A stretch of DNA of 64,000 bases from DAHUYF01 sp035945115 (GCA_035945115.1 DASZAN010000058.1:1-64000), one strand, 5' to 3'. Counted from the stretch's first letter, positions 1 to 8,268 are shown. Notes: generated by a model from the letters alone, not told the origin. Numbers and translations: made by a program.

Positions 1-2007
1 TGGTTCAGTCTCTCGGCGCATCAGCTCGCGGGCCGTCCCGGCTACAGCCTGTGGTCTTTCGAGGACGTGACGGCGCGGCACGAGATGGAGCAGGTGATCC
101 GCGACGAGCAGATGAAGCTCGCCGACTTCTTGGATCACGCGCCCATCGGCTTCTACTCGGTCGATGGCGACGGCCGCTTCCTCTTCGTCAACCAGGCCTT
201 GGCCGATTGGCTCGGCGTGACGCCGGGCGAACTCGTCGACGGCGGGTACCGGCTCAAGGACTTCCTCGCGAGCGAGGTGCCGCCCGGCAGTCCCGCGCAT
301 GCGCCGTTCGAAGGCGGCGCCGCCGGCACGCCGCGCGGCGAGGTGGTGCTGAAGGGGCGCCAGGGTCGCACCGTCTACGCCGCCATCAGCCAGAGCGTCG
401 TGCTGGTGGGCGACGGCTTGCGCACCCGCTCGGTGGTGCGCGATCTCACGCCCGAGCGCGAATATGAAGAGGCGCTGCGTCTCTCGCGTTTGCGCTTCCA
501 GCGTTTCTTCGCCAATGCGCCCGTCGGGATCGCGCTCATCGACCGCGACGGCCGGCTCGAGGAGGCGAACCGCGCGCTGGGCGACCTCTTCGGCGTCCCT
601 GCCGCCAATCTCATCGGCAAGGACTTGCTGAGCTTCCTCTCGCCCGAAAGCGCCGCGGAGGTGACGGCCAAGATCGCCGCGGTGGTGAAAGGGGACGCGG
701 CCACGCGACCGGTCGATGTGCGCGTGAGCAAGCCGCGCGACAAATCGGCCTCGCTCTTCATCAGCCGCCTGGGCGGCGGCGAGGAGGCGACGCAGGCGAG
801 CATCGTCCTCCACTTCATCGACACGACCGAGCAAAAGAGCCTCGAGGCGCAATTCGCGCAATCGCAGAAGATGCAGGCGGTGGGCCAGCTCGCGGGCGGC
901 GTCGCGCATGATTTCAACAATCTGCTGACGGCGATGATCGGTTTCTGCGATCTCCTGCTGCTGCGCTTCCGCCCGGGCGATCCTTCCTTCGCCGATATCA
1001 TGCAGATCAAGCAGAACGCCAACCGCGCCGCCAATCTCGTGCGCCAGCTCCTGGCATTTTCGCGTCAGCAGACGCTGCAGCCGCGCGTCCTCAACATCAC
1101 CGACGTGCTGGCGGAGCTCTCGCATCTCTTGCGCCGTCTCATCGGCGAGAACATCGAGCTCAAGGTGGTGCATGGCCGCGACTTGGGGCTCGTCAAGGTC
1201 GACCAGGGCCAGCTCGAGCAGGTCATCATCAATCTCGCCGTCAATGCGCGGGACGCCATGGCGACGGGGGGCACGCTCACCATCCGGACTGCCAACATCT
1301 CGAGCGAATATCCGATGCGCAAGGGCCACGAGGTGATGCCGCAAGGTGAATACGTGCAGGTCGAGGTGACCGACACGGGGATCGGCATTCCCCGCGAGAA
1401 TCTCGCGCGCATCTTCGAGCCCTTCTTCTCGACCAAGGAAGTGGGCTCCGGCACCGGTCTCGGCCTTTCCACCGTCTACGGCATCGTCAAGCAGACGGGC
1501 GGCTTCGTCTTCGTCGAAAGCGAGCCTAGCAAGGGGGCGCAATTCTCGATCTTCTTGCCGCGCCACCAAGGCGGCGAGGCGCAGGCGGGTGCCCGCGCCG
1601 ATTTGAGTGACACGCAAGCCTCGCGCGACTTGACCGGCGCCGGCACCGTGCTGCTGGTCGAGGACGAGGATCCCGTCCGCCTCTTCAGCGCGCGCGCGCT
1701 CCGCAACAAGGGCTACAAGGTGATCGAAGCGAAGAGCGGCGAGGCGGCGCTCGAGGTCATCACCACCGGCGCCGAGAAGGTGGAGCTCCTCATCACCGAC
1801 GTGGTCATGCCCAAGATGGACGGGCCGCAACTCGTCAAGCAGGTGCGCGAGCAGCATCCCGACATGAAGGTGATCTTCATCTCCGGCTATACCGAGGACG
1901 CCTTCAGGAAGCGCCTCGACCGCGACAGCGACATCCACTTCCTCCCCAAGCCCTTCTCGCTGAAGCAGCTCGCGACGAAGGTGAAGGAAGTGATGCTGGC
2001 GGATTAG
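1..2007 (+). CDS. cckA: Hybrid sensor histidine kinase CckA (5' end outside window)
   Basis: The frame is open from base 1, so the N-terminus is missing; the GTG at 67 is an internal codon, because the residues before it still read as the end of a PAS domain. Two PAS-like segments are followed by a dimerisation/H-box region with GGVAHDFNNLLTAM, an HATPase domain with N-box NLAVNARDAM and G-boxes DTGIGIP and GSGTGLGLSTVYGIV, and a C-terminal receiver with LITDVVMPKMDGP and the KPF motif. This order and the HDFNNLL box are typical of CckA, the kinase/phosphatase that feeds phosphate through ChpT to the cell-cycle regulator CtrA. Identification is strong; the number of transmembrane and PAS modules cannot be judged from this part. 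Confidence 0.93.
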   Translation, partial: WFSLSAHQLAGRPGYSLWSFEDVTARHEMEQVIRDEQMKLADFLDHAPIGFYSVDGDGRFLFVNQALADWLGVTPGELVDGGYRLKDFLASEVPPGSPAHAPFEGGAAGTPRGEVVLKGRQGRTVYAAISQSVVLVGDGLRTRSVVRDLTPEREYEEALRLSRLRFQRFFANAPVGIALIDRDGRLEEANRALGDLFGVPAANLIGKDLLSFLSPESAAEVTAKIAAVVKGDAATRPVDVRVSKPRDKSASLFISRLGGGEEATQASIVLHFIDTTEQKSLEAQFAQSQKMQAVGQLAGGVAHDFNNLLTAMIGFCDLLLLRFRPGDPSFADIMQIKQNANRAANLVRQLLAFSRQQTLQPRVLNITDVLAELSHLLRRLIGENIELKVVHGRDLGLVKVDQGQLEQVIINLAVNARDAMATGGTLTIRTANISSEYPMRKGHEVMPQGEYVQVEVTDTGIGIPRENLARIFEPFFSTKEVGSGTGLGLSTVYGIVKQTGGFVFVESEPSKGAQFSIFLPRHQGGEAQAGARADLSDTQASRDLTGAGTVLLVEDEDPVRLFSARALRNKGYKVIEAKSGEAALEVITTGAEKVELLITDVVMPKMDGPQLVKQVREQHPDMKVIFISGYTEDAFRKRLDRDSDIHFLPKPFSLKQLATKVKEVMLAD

Positions 2008-2015
2008 CGCTGACT

Positions 2016-2159
2016 AGATTCACCGGGAGACGGTGAGGTGCTGAGAGTGTCGCGCGAAGGTTTGGCCAGAGAAATGAATGGGGGAGGGGGGTCGGCGTAA
2101 ATGGGTTGCAAAGCCTCCGTGCGTCCTTCGACAACCTCACCGTCTCTATGGTGAAATCT
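2016..2159. repeat. Imperfect inverted repeat downstream of cckA
   Basis: The arms lie at 2016-2040 and 2135-2159. They share a 12-bp perfect core (GGTGAGG side against CCTCACCGTCTC), then a mismatched stretch and a GGTGA / TCACC outer match. Related half-copies (consensus near CTCACTGTCTCA...TGTGATCCT) occur at 5884-5920 and 8387-8489, so this looks like one member of a dispersed palindromic family rather than a simple terminator. Confidence 0.5.
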
Positions 2160-2206
2160 CTATAGCCGGCCCAGAGTGGATCGGTGGTGATCGCGCGCGA
2201 AAAGAA

Positions 2207-2243
2207 AACCGCGGAGCTCCGGGGAAATAGGAGCTCCGCGGTT
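2207..2243 (-). terminator. Rho-independent terminator of the OmpA-type lipoprotein gene
   Basis: There is a perfect 14-bp stem (2207-2220 with 2230-2243) and a 9-base loop. Read on the minus strand the stem runs into a T-rich tract (TTTTCTTTTC, 2197-2206). It sits 18 bases past the lipoprotein stop codon. Confidence 0.85.
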
Positions 2244-2260
2244 CCTGCCGGAGGTGATGG

Positions 2261-3232
2261 TCAGCGGGGGACGCTGCTGCCGCTTGCGACTTCGGGCGAC
2301 ACCTCCGGATAGATCTTCACCACGCGGTTCTTCGACTCGCGGACGCCGTCCTTGGTGGCGACGGGAATGTCGTGCTCGCCCTTCGCAACGACGTCGATGC
2401 GGTCGGCGGCGATGCCATCGGCGATGAGCGCGGCGCGCACCGCCTGGACCCGCTCTTGCGCGAGCTTCTGGTTATACGCATCGCTGCCGCTGCGGTCCGC
2501 AAACCCGACCAATTGGACGCGAGCCGTTCCATCCTGTCGGATGGTGCTTGCGGCCTGCTTTACCGCAGCGGCTGCTTCGGGATTGAGCTTCTTGCCGTTC
2601 CAGTCGAAATAGGCGTTATAGGCTGACGGATGGAGGAGCACCTCGAGATCGCTGATCGCCGACATGTATTGGCGATAGCAGCTGCCGCCGCGGTTGCTCT
2701 CTTTCCACCGTCCACTGTAGCTGGCTTCGCTCTGTTCGACCCAGCAGTCGAAACGCGATTGCGCCTGAGCCGCAAGCACCGGGTACTTGTTGCGCCCGCC
2801 ATCGTCCAGCGCGGTGACGAGACGCTGGCGCTGCTGCGTCATGTCGTTGGGAATCGTCGGGTTTGCTTCCTGGGCGCGGGTTTTGAGCGCACCCTGCCCG
2901 GCGATCAGCCAATTGCGGTTGTCCTCGGGCGGCACCACTTCGCCTTTGGAGGCGGCGAGGCTCTTGCGCGCGAAGTAGTCGGCATCGGTCAAATCACCGC
3001 CGGCCGATCGATCGCTCGCCAGAGCGTGATATTCCCTACCCAAGGCGCTGGTGAAGGTGGCGTCGCTACGGAGCGCCTCCTGCGCCGCAGCGGTGGTCAC
3101 CCCCTCGGTGTTGGGGTTGCCTTGCATGGTCGACGACCAGTTGGTGCAACCGGCTAGCGTCAGCGCGCCGAGCACCACAGCACCGTAGCAGCGCGGCAGT
3201 CTCGGTCGCGGTAAGAGTTGAACATCCGACAT
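2261..3232 (-). CDS. OmpA-family outer-membrane lipoprotein
   Basis: The 323-residue protein starts with a basic N-terminus, a hydrophobic segment and a lipobox ending LTLAGC (Cys about 29), so it should be lipidated and carried to the outer membrane. The middle 150 residues match no domain I recognise and carry extra cysteines. The last 110 residues are an OmpA-like peptidoglycan-binding domain, with VQLVGFADRSGSDAYNQKLAQ and a following RV.AV...L pattern that includes the usual Asp and Arg ligands for diaminopimelate. It probably tethers the outer membrane to peptidoglycan. A strong terminator follows it, and a perfect FNR/FixK-type box lies about 147 bases upstream of the start. The gene lies between a 48-bp echo of the cckA 3' end and cckA itself. 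Confidence 0.88.
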   Translation of the reverse strand: MSDVQLLPRPRLPRCYGAVVLGALTLAGCTNWSSTMQGNPNTEGVTTAAAQEALRSDATFTSALGREYHALASDRSAGGDLTDADYFARKSLAASKGEVVPPEDNRNWLIAGQGALKTRAQEANPTIPNDMTQQRQRLVTALDDGGRNKYPVLAAQAQSRFDCWVEQSEASYSGRWKESNRGGSCYRQYMSAISDLEVLLHPSAYNAYFDWNGKKLNPEAAAAVKQAASTIRQDGTARVQLVGFADRSGSDAYNQKLAQERVQAVRAALIADGIAADRIDVVAKGEHDIPVATKDGVRESKNRVVKIYPEVSPEVASGSSVPR

Positions 3233-3372
3233 GGGGATTCTCCTGGCATCGCGGGACGATTGCCGGGGTCCGCAGGCACTGTCGATGGGAATTGCCCAAA
3301 GCTTCAGTGAGAAGCCGACCCCTCGACCTCGCCCATCGATGGAGAGGATGCGCCGCCCGTCGCGACCCTACA

Positions 3373-3386
3373 TTGATTCAGATCAA
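3373..3386. promoter_or_regulatory. Perfect FNR/FixK/Dnr-type box (TTGAT-N4-ATCAA)
   Basis: The palindrome TTGATTCAGATCAA matches the consensus of oxygen-responsive Crp/Fnr-family regulators exactly. The only nearby gene whose 5' end faces it is the OmpA-type lipoprotein starting at 3232. Centred near 3379.5, it would activate a transcript starting near 3338 if used at the classical -41.5 position, leaving a leader of about 105 bases. Confidence 0.55.
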
Positions 3387-3419
3387 CCGCTTCACCCGTG
3401 GCCGCATCAATGACGTGGC

Positions 3420-3467
3420 TCTCGCTGAGTGAGCTCGCGACCAAAATCAAGCAAATGATGCTGGCGG
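3420..3467 (+). pseudogene. 48-bp echo of the cckA receiver 3' end
   Basis: These 48 bases match 1955-2002, near the 3' end of cckA, at 39 of 48 positions and without gaps. In frame they read SLSELATKIKQMMLA against SLKQLATKVKEVMLA in CckA. The frame upstream and downstream does not continue as a receiver domain. This is either the last scrap of a duplicated receiver gene or one side of a direct repeat around the lipoprotein gene. Confidence 0.45.
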
Positions 3468-3558
3468 CGGCGCCCGGCGGCCGGCGAAGCTTTGGCGAGA
3501 GGAGAGCGAGGACGCGCGCGCTTGCGCGTCCCCTCATCTCTCCTCATTCCCCGGCGGT

Positions 3559-3687
3559 TCAGGATTTGAGCGGTACGCCGGCGCGGTTCTCGTCGCGCCG
3601 CAAGCGCATGTGCTCGATCGCACCGGTTACGGCGAGAAAGAGCAACCAGGCGCACACAGCGATCGCCAGCATGTTAAGAAAGGACAT
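3559..3687 (-). CDS. Small single-pass membrane protein
   Basis: A 42-residue ORF begins MSFLNMLAIAVCAWLLFLAV, one clear transmembrane helix, and ends in a charged tail (HMRLRRDEN). The start was chosen because GGGGAAG lies 7 bases before this ATG; the longer frame to 3750 has no such site. It resembles the small membrane ORF at 19700-19891 in size and layout. There is no family match I can name, and it could be a chance ORF. Confidence 0.4.
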   Translation of the reverse strand: MSFLNMLAIAVCAWLLFLAVTGAIEHMRLRRDENRAGVPLKS

Positions 3688-3897
3688 GTGCGGCTTCCCC
3701 GTTGGTCGAGGCGTATTAGACCAGAACCAGGAACGCTTTGGTTGACGCAAAAATGGGACATCGCGGCATAGTTGTTTGGAGCAAACCGGCTTCTCGTTGT
3801 CCTATTCGTTGGCTCGGTCTCGACGCGGCAGTTTGTCCCATGTTTCAAGTGCGTGAAAATCCCCAGCTGGACTTTGATCGAGATGCCAGGGGGTCTG

Positions 3898-4055
3898 ATG
3901 ACCAAGGGCGAGGTTCGGAAATTGCGGGCGGCCGAGTTGCGTCTCATCGCGTCGCGGACGCGCGAGCCCGAGCGGGAGCGCAAGATCTCGCCCTTGCAGA
4001 CCAGCTCGAAGAAGGCGAGCGTGACCGGCGCGAGCGAGAGCCGCCCGATCGATAA
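3898..4055 (+). pseudogene. Frameshifted small helical protein
   Basis: An AGGGGG ribosome-binding site precedes the ATG at 3898. The first frame gives a charged helix (RKLRAAELRLIASRTREPER). From about 3980 the continuation that makes sense lies in another frame (DLALADQLEEGERDRRERE, stop at 4055). Joined, the two pieces read like the short two-helix proteins of about 50 residues common in alphaproteobacteria. The original frame instead runs on to 4137 with an unlike sequence. A one-base frameshift, real or from sequencing, explains this best. Confidence 0.35.
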
Positions 4056-4095
4056 GGCGGCTACTCGGCGAGGCGGCGACCCCGGTTGGTCATGG

Positions 4096-4596
4096 TCACT
4101 GGCGGCAATCGGCGTCGTGACAGCTCGCGTAACCTAGACCCGCCATTTCCATGCGTGCCTGCTCCGGGGCAACCAGCGTCGCTACGAACGTGTCCCGTTG
4201 ATAGCGGAGGCTGCTCCACCAGCTTTTCGACACGTCGACTCGGACATAGAGTGCGTCCCCAGAACTGAGAACCACGTGCTTCAATTGGTTCGGGTAGTCT
4301 CCTTGGGAATAGACATAGATCTCATAAGCCCCCGGCGCCACATCGCGCCAAGAGACCGCGCCCGGAATTGAGACGAGCGTCTCGCGACGGTTGAGGTATA
4401 TCCACGGCCGCGCCAGGCTCTCATAGGGCTGATAAATGCGATAGAAGTAGATGCGCGCCATCTCGGCCGGGACTGGCGGCAATACGATCGATGCGAAAGC
4501 GGGCTCGCGCGGCTCCACGCTGCAGGCACTGAGCAGCGCGAGGATGAAAATCGCGGTCACTCGAAGCAAGCTCTTTGACCTTGCCACCAAACCCAA
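4096..4596 (-). CDS. DUF2846-like lipoprotein
   Basis: The start was set at a TTG because GGAGG lies 6 bases before it and a signal peptide follows at once: KSLLRVTAIFILALLSAC, with the lipobox Cys near residue 25. The open frame runs further to 4674 but that extension has no signal. The mature protein of about 140 residues contains IYFYRIYQPYESLARPWIYLNR and APGAYEIYVYSQGDYPN, the pattern of small periplasmic DUF2846-type beta-sandwich domains with unknown role. It ends with two cysteines (SCHDADC). The neighbours give no functional hint. Confidence 0.7.
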   Translation of the reverse strand: MGLVARSKSLLRVTAIFILALLSACSVEPREPAFASIVLPPVPAEMARIYFYRIYQPYESLARPWIYLNRRETLVSIPGAVSWRDVAPGAYEIYVYSQGDYPNQLKHVVLSSGDALYVRVDVSKSWWSSLRYQRDTFVATLVAPEQARMEMAGLGYASCHDADCRQ

Positions 4597-4945
4597 TGTA
4601 CGCCTCCGTGCGGCTGTTCGTTGCCAATCGCGCAGCGTCGTTCGTACCGGCGAGTCCGACCGGCGGGGGCCCAAGCGTACTATCTTTCACAGTGGAGACC
4701 GACTCGGTCTTCCGAAAATGATTGACCGACTCGAAAACGATGGCTCATAGAATTTCCCTGACCGTCGTTTCAGGCTGGAGGATGCGGCCGGGCCGGCATG
4801 AGCACCGAGATTGTCACGAGCTCACCTCACGCATCCGCGCGACCAGGTGACGTATTTGCCGGAACACCGTCGGCATTCCCATCGTTGGCCGAAGAGTGGT
4901 CGTCATCGCCAGAGCAATTGCTGTCTTGAACCCGCGAGCACGTCT
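4597..4945. other. Intergenic region between divergent genes
   Basis: About 350 bases separate the lipoprotein from the methyltransferase. The stretch holds a 43-codon ATG ORF at 4798-4929 (MSTEIVTSSPHASARPGDVF at its start). It overlaps the open 5' extension of the methyltransferase frame and may be an older, frameshifted start of that gene. Around 4719-4750 a short frame ends KMIDRLENDGS, which is reminiscent of a MarR wing but too short to call. Confidence 0.3.
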
Positions 4946-5671
4946 GTGAATCGCGCCGAGTGGAATCAACACGCTGATTCCTTCGAAGACAACGTCTGTG
5001 ACATAACTAAAACCGATCGGAAGGCCTATCTGAGCCGGCTTTTGGGCTTTGCGCGCCTGCCGAAGAGAGGAGCCACGCTCGTCGATCTCGGCTGCGGTCT
5101 CGGCACGTTCATCAAGCGCTTCGGCGGCCGCTTCGACAAGATTGTCGGCATCGATTTCGCGCCGCGCATCGTCATGCGTGCGGAGAAGATCATCGCCCCT
5201 CGCCAAGGTGCCGCACTGGAGAAAATTGATTGGCTGGCGATGGATATCGCGCGATCGGCGGCAGTTCTAGGTGCCGTCGCCGATCTCACAGTTTGCCTCA
5301 ACGTCATCACATCGCCGAGCGGCGCGCGACGGCGTGACCTCTGGGCCAACGTCGCGGCAGTCACGCGTCTCAAGGGATTCGCGCTCGTCGTGGTGCCGTC
5401 GCTCGAATCGGCCCGGGTCGTGCGCGAATTCGGGACGCGCCGCCGTGCCCGCGGCGACCAGGACGCCAGCGGCATTCTCGCCAGGAGCGGCGCGCGGCAA
5501 AAGCATTATTCGAGGGAAGAACTTATCGAGGTGATGGCACAGCACGGGCTGGTCAAGCGGCGCATCTCACGCGTTTTCTATCCGTGGTCCGAGGAAGGAC
5601 TGTCGAAGCCTCGCCGCCGCGGCGCCAACCATCCCTGGGATTGGGGTGTGATCGCGCAGCGTGTGGCGTGA
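4946..5671 (+). CDS. Class I SAM-dependent methyltransferase
   Basis: Motif I is plain (LVDLGCGLGTF), followed by motif post-I (KIVGIDFAPRIV), an acidic motif II region (DWLAMDIARS) and a later strand ending in KGFALVVVPSLESAR. This is the Rossmann-fold layout of small-molecule or lipid methyltransferases; the substrate is not evident. The C-terminus is arginine-rich. The frame is open back to a TTG at 4811, but the first 45 residues there are unlike a protein, so the GTG at 4946 (protein starting NRAEWNQHADSFE) was chosen; neither start has a good ribosome-binding site. Confidence 0.75.
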   Translation: MNRAEWNQHADSFEDNVCDITKTDRKAYLSRLLGFARLPKRGATLVDLGCGLGTFIKRFGGRFDKIVGIDFAPRIVMRAEKIIAPRQGAALEKIDWLAMDIARSAAVLGAVADLTVCLNVITSPSGARRRDLWANVAAVTRLKGFALVVVPSLESARVVREFGTRRRARGDQDASGILARSGARQKHYSREELIEVMAQHGLVKRRISRVFYPWSEEGLSKPRRRGANHPWDWGVIAQRVA

Positions 5672-5735
5672 ACCGGCTGAAAGAGCTCACTTCCGAGATG
5701 CTGGCGGTTCACTAGCGGCTCGGTTCCAAATATAA

Positions 5736-5811
5736 GGAGATTAGGGGATGATTGGGGATGAGGGGTGCTGTGGACGCTATCCCCTCATCCCCCATCATCC
5801 CCGTAATCTCC
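5736..5811. repeat. Long near-perfect hairpin between convergent genes
   Basis: The arms at 5736-5765 and 5781-5811 pair over about 30 bp, with one mismatch and one inserted base, around a 15-base loop. The left arm is purine-rich with repeated GGGGATGA units. It lies between the convergent methyltransferase and MetE-like genes, so it can stop transcription from both sides, although no U-tract follows either arm. Confidence 0.7.
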
Positions 5812-5883
5812 CTCTCTTAATCGGTACGGCGCAAAGATGCTGGGATGATGAGATCGTATAGCGCACGCTTCGCGCGCTTTTCA

Positions 5884-5920
5884 TTCTTCTCACTGTCTCA
5901 CAGCCTCTGTGGTGAATCCT
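5884..5920. repeat. Copy of the dispersed CTCACTGTCTCA repeat
   Basis: This segment aligns with the left arm, read in reverse, of the 8387-8489 palindrome (TTCTTCTCACTG.CTCA...TGTG..ATCCT) and more loosely with 2135-2159. No matching opposite arm is seen here. It abuts the 3' end of the MetE-like gene. Confidence 0.45.
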
Positions 5921-7043
5921 AACCCTCGCCCCACACCTCGCGCGCCACCTCGACGACGAGGCGGAGCTTCTTGATCTCGTCCTCGACCGTCACCTTGTTG
6001 CCTTCGATGGTGCTGGAGAAGCCGCATTGCGGGCTCAAGCAGAGCTGCTCGAGCGGCACGTATTTCGCGGCCTCGTCGATGCGGCGTTTCAGCTCGTCCT
6101 TGCGCTCGAGCTCCGGCAGCTTGGTGGTGACGAGGCCGAGCACGATTTTCTTGCCCTTGGGCACGAAGCGCAGCGGCTTGAAGTCGCCGGCGCGCGGGGT
6201 GTCGTATTCGAGGAAGAAGCCGTCGATTTTGGTTTCGCCGAAGAGCACCTCGGCGACGGGCTCGTATCCGCCTTCGGCGAGCCAGGCGCTTTGGTTGTTG
6301 CCGCGGCAGATATGCATGCAGACCGCCATGTCGGCGGGGCGCTTCGCGATCGCGTCGTTGATGAGCTTCACGTAGGTGGGCAAGAGCGCGTCCGGGTCCT
6401 CGTGGATGTTGTTCTTCACCTGATCGCGGAAGGTGGGATCGCAGAGATAAGCGAAGTTGGTGTCGTCGATCTGGAGATAGCGGCAGCCGGCCGCCGTCAG
6501 ATCGGCGATCTCCTCACTGTAGACGCCAGCGAGATCGGCGAAGAACGGCGCCATGTCCGGATAAGCTTTCTGGTCGACGGCGGCACGGCCACCGCGGAAA
6601 TGCATGATGGTGGGCGACGGGATCGTCTGCTTCGCCGTCACCTTGGTGACGCCGTGCAGGAACTTGAAGTGATCGACGAAGATCGGGTGGGGACGGGCGA
6701 GCTTGCCCTCGACGCGCAAGGCCGGCGGCGTCACCTCGATCTCGCTTTCATGGGTGTGAAAGCGCAGCTTGAACTCGCCCGGCACCTGGCGGACATTGGC
6801 GAACTGCTTCAGGAAGTCCATGTGCCATTCCTTGCGGCGGAACTCGCCATCCGTCGCCAGCTGCAGGCCCGCCTCTTCTTGGAGCCGCACCGCGTCGCGA
6901 ATGGCGGCATCTTCGATCTCGCTGAGCGCCGCGCGCGGCATGGCACCGCGCTCGAACGCGTCCCGCGCCTCCTTGAGGCGCTGTGGCCGGAGCAGGCTTC
7001 CCACATGGTCGGCACGGAACGGCGCGCGCTTCACTTGAGCCAT
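5919..7043 (-). CDS. Short cobalamin-independent methionine synthase (MetE C-terminal) family protein
   Basis: The 374-residue protein corresponds to the catalytic barrel of MetE, not the two-barrel enzyme of about 760 residues. It begins with FRADHVGSLLRP, the typical start of the short family, and keeps the zinc-site elements: His/Cys in AVCMHICRGN and the late Cys in LSPQCGFSS. YLQIDDTNFAYL is the usual substrate-side strand. Short members are often annotated as 5-methyltetrahydropteroyltriglutamate-homocysteine methyltransferases, but many probably act on other thiols or methyl donors. It follows a substrate-binding protein gene by 37 bases and has its own GAGGAGA site, so the two are probably co-transcribed. 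Confidence 0.85.
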   Translation of the reverse strand: MAQVKRAPFRADHVGSLLRPQRLKEARDAFERGAMPRAALSEIEDAAIRDAVRLQEEAGLQLATDGEFRRKEWHMDFLKQFANVRQVPGEFKLRFHTHESEIEVTPPALRVEGKLARPHPIFVDHFKFLHGVTKVTAKQTIPSPTIMHFRGGRAAVDQKAYPDMAPFFADLAGVYSEEIADLTAAGCRYLQIDDTNFAYLCDPTFRDQVKNNIHEDPDALLPTYVKLINDAIAKRPADMAVCMHICRGNNQSAWLAEGGYEPVAEVLFGETKIDGFFLEYDTPRAGDFKPLRFVPKGKKIVLGLVTTKLPELERKDELKRRIDEAAKYVPLEQLCLSPQCGFSSTIEGNKVTVEDEIKKLRLVVEVAREVWGEG

Positions 7044-7080
7044 CTCGGTTCTCTCCTCACAAATTTTTTGTAGCGATTTG

Positions 7081-8268
7081 TCACTGTTTGTTGCGTTCCT
7101 TCCAGGGGTCCTTGACCGCCGGATAGGTCTCGATCACGACATTGGCGAGGCGGTTACCCACCTTCTTGACCTCGCAGATATAGATGTTCTGCACGATGTC
7201 GCGGGTCTCGGGATCGATGCTGATGGGGCCGCGCGGACTTTCATGCTTCCAGCCCTTGATGACCGTCATGGCCTTGTCGCCGTCGAATTTGCCGGCGGCG
7301 GCCTTCGCCACATCGGCGATGAGCGCCATGCCGTCCCAGGCATCGACGGCGAAAAGATCGGGATCGCTGGCCTCGCCATACGCTTTCTTCCACGCAGCGA
7401 CGAAGGCCTTGTTGGTGGGTGACTCATAGGCCGCCGTGTAGTTGCTGGCGCTGATGAGGCCGACCGCGAGATCGCCCAGATTCTGGAGATCGGCCTCGTC
7501 GATCGCCTCGGCGCTCGGCATGAGCCGGATCCCGGCGCGCTTCAGCCCGAGCTGGTCGAACGTCTTGACGAATTGCGGCGGCTGGCTCCCGCCGGGAATG
7601 AAGGCGTAGAGCGCGTCCGGTTTCTCGTCGAGGACGCGCTGCAGGAAGGGCACGAAATCGGGCGTCACCACGGGATAGCGCACGCTGCCGACGATGGTGC
7701 CGCCCGCCTCCTTGAAGGCGAGCTGGAAGGCTGCTTCCGCGTCGTGGCCGGGCCCATAATCAGAGACTGCGGTGTAGGCGCGCTTGGCGCCGCCTTTGGT
7801 CGCGGCCCAGCGGCCGAAGATCTCCGTCGTCTGCGGCAAAGTGAGGGAGACGCGCGTCAGGTACGGCGACTTGGTGGTGATGACCGCGGTCGCCGCGTTC
7901 ATGATGACGACGGGCACTTTGGCTTCGGTCGCGAGCGGCGCCACCGCGAGCGCGTTCGGGGTAAAGACGAGGCCGGTGATCATCTGCACGTGGTCGCGCT
8001 GGATGAGCTCTTGCGCCAGCCGCTTCACGGTATCGGGATTGGGCCCGGTTTCGTCGCGGCGGATGATCTCGATGCTGCCGGCGGCCGCCGCGTTCTCCGC
8101 CACCCAGAGCTTCACCGCATTGTCCATGGTCTCGCCGAGCCGGGCGAAGGGGCCGGAGTAGGGGAGAATGAGCCCGACCTTGAGGCTCTCCGCCGCCGCC
8201 GGTCGCGCCGCCATGGCGATGATGACCGCGACGATGCCGAGCCACAGCAATGCCCGAATGGTGCGCAT
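7081..8268 (-). CDS. Branched-chain amino-acid-type ABC transporter substrate-binding protein
   Basis: The ATG at 8268 was chosen over the longer frame to 8445. GGGAGG precedes it at good spacing and it opens a clear Sec signal peptide (RALLWLGIVAVIIAMAARPAAA). The mature protein begins ESLKVGLILPYSGPFARLG, the classic start of LivJ/LivK-type periplasmic binding proteins (Peripla_BP_6), and carries GLVFTPNALAVAPLA and ALYAFIPGG strands. No permease or ATPase genes are adjacent; instead a MetE-like gene follows in the probable operon, so the ligand might be a methylated or sulfur compound. That link is inference. Confidence 0.88.
   Translation of the reverse strand: MRTIRALLWLGIVAVIIAMAARPAAAESLKVGLILPYSGPFARLGETMDNAVKLWVAENAAAAGSIEIIRRDETGPNPDTVKRLAQELIQRDHVQMITGLVFTPNALAVAPLATEAKVPVVIMNAATAVITTKSPYLTRVSLTLPQTTEIFGRWAATKGGAKRAYTAVSDYGPGHDAEAAFQLAFKEAGGTIVGSVRYPVVTPDFVPFLQRVLDEKPDALYAFIPGGSQPPQFVKTFDQLGLKRAGIRLMPSAEAIDEADLQNLGDLAVGLISASNYTAAYESPTNKAFVAAWKKAYGEASDPDLFAVDAWDGMALIADVAKAAAGKFDGDKAMTVIKGWKHESPRGPISIDPETRDIVQNIYICEVKKVGNRLANVVIETYPAVKDPWKERNKQ

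Noticed and set aside
4719..4750. MarR-wing-like remnant (KMIDRLENDGS)
   Set aside because: Eleven residues are too few to separate from chance; no helix-turn-helix nearby.
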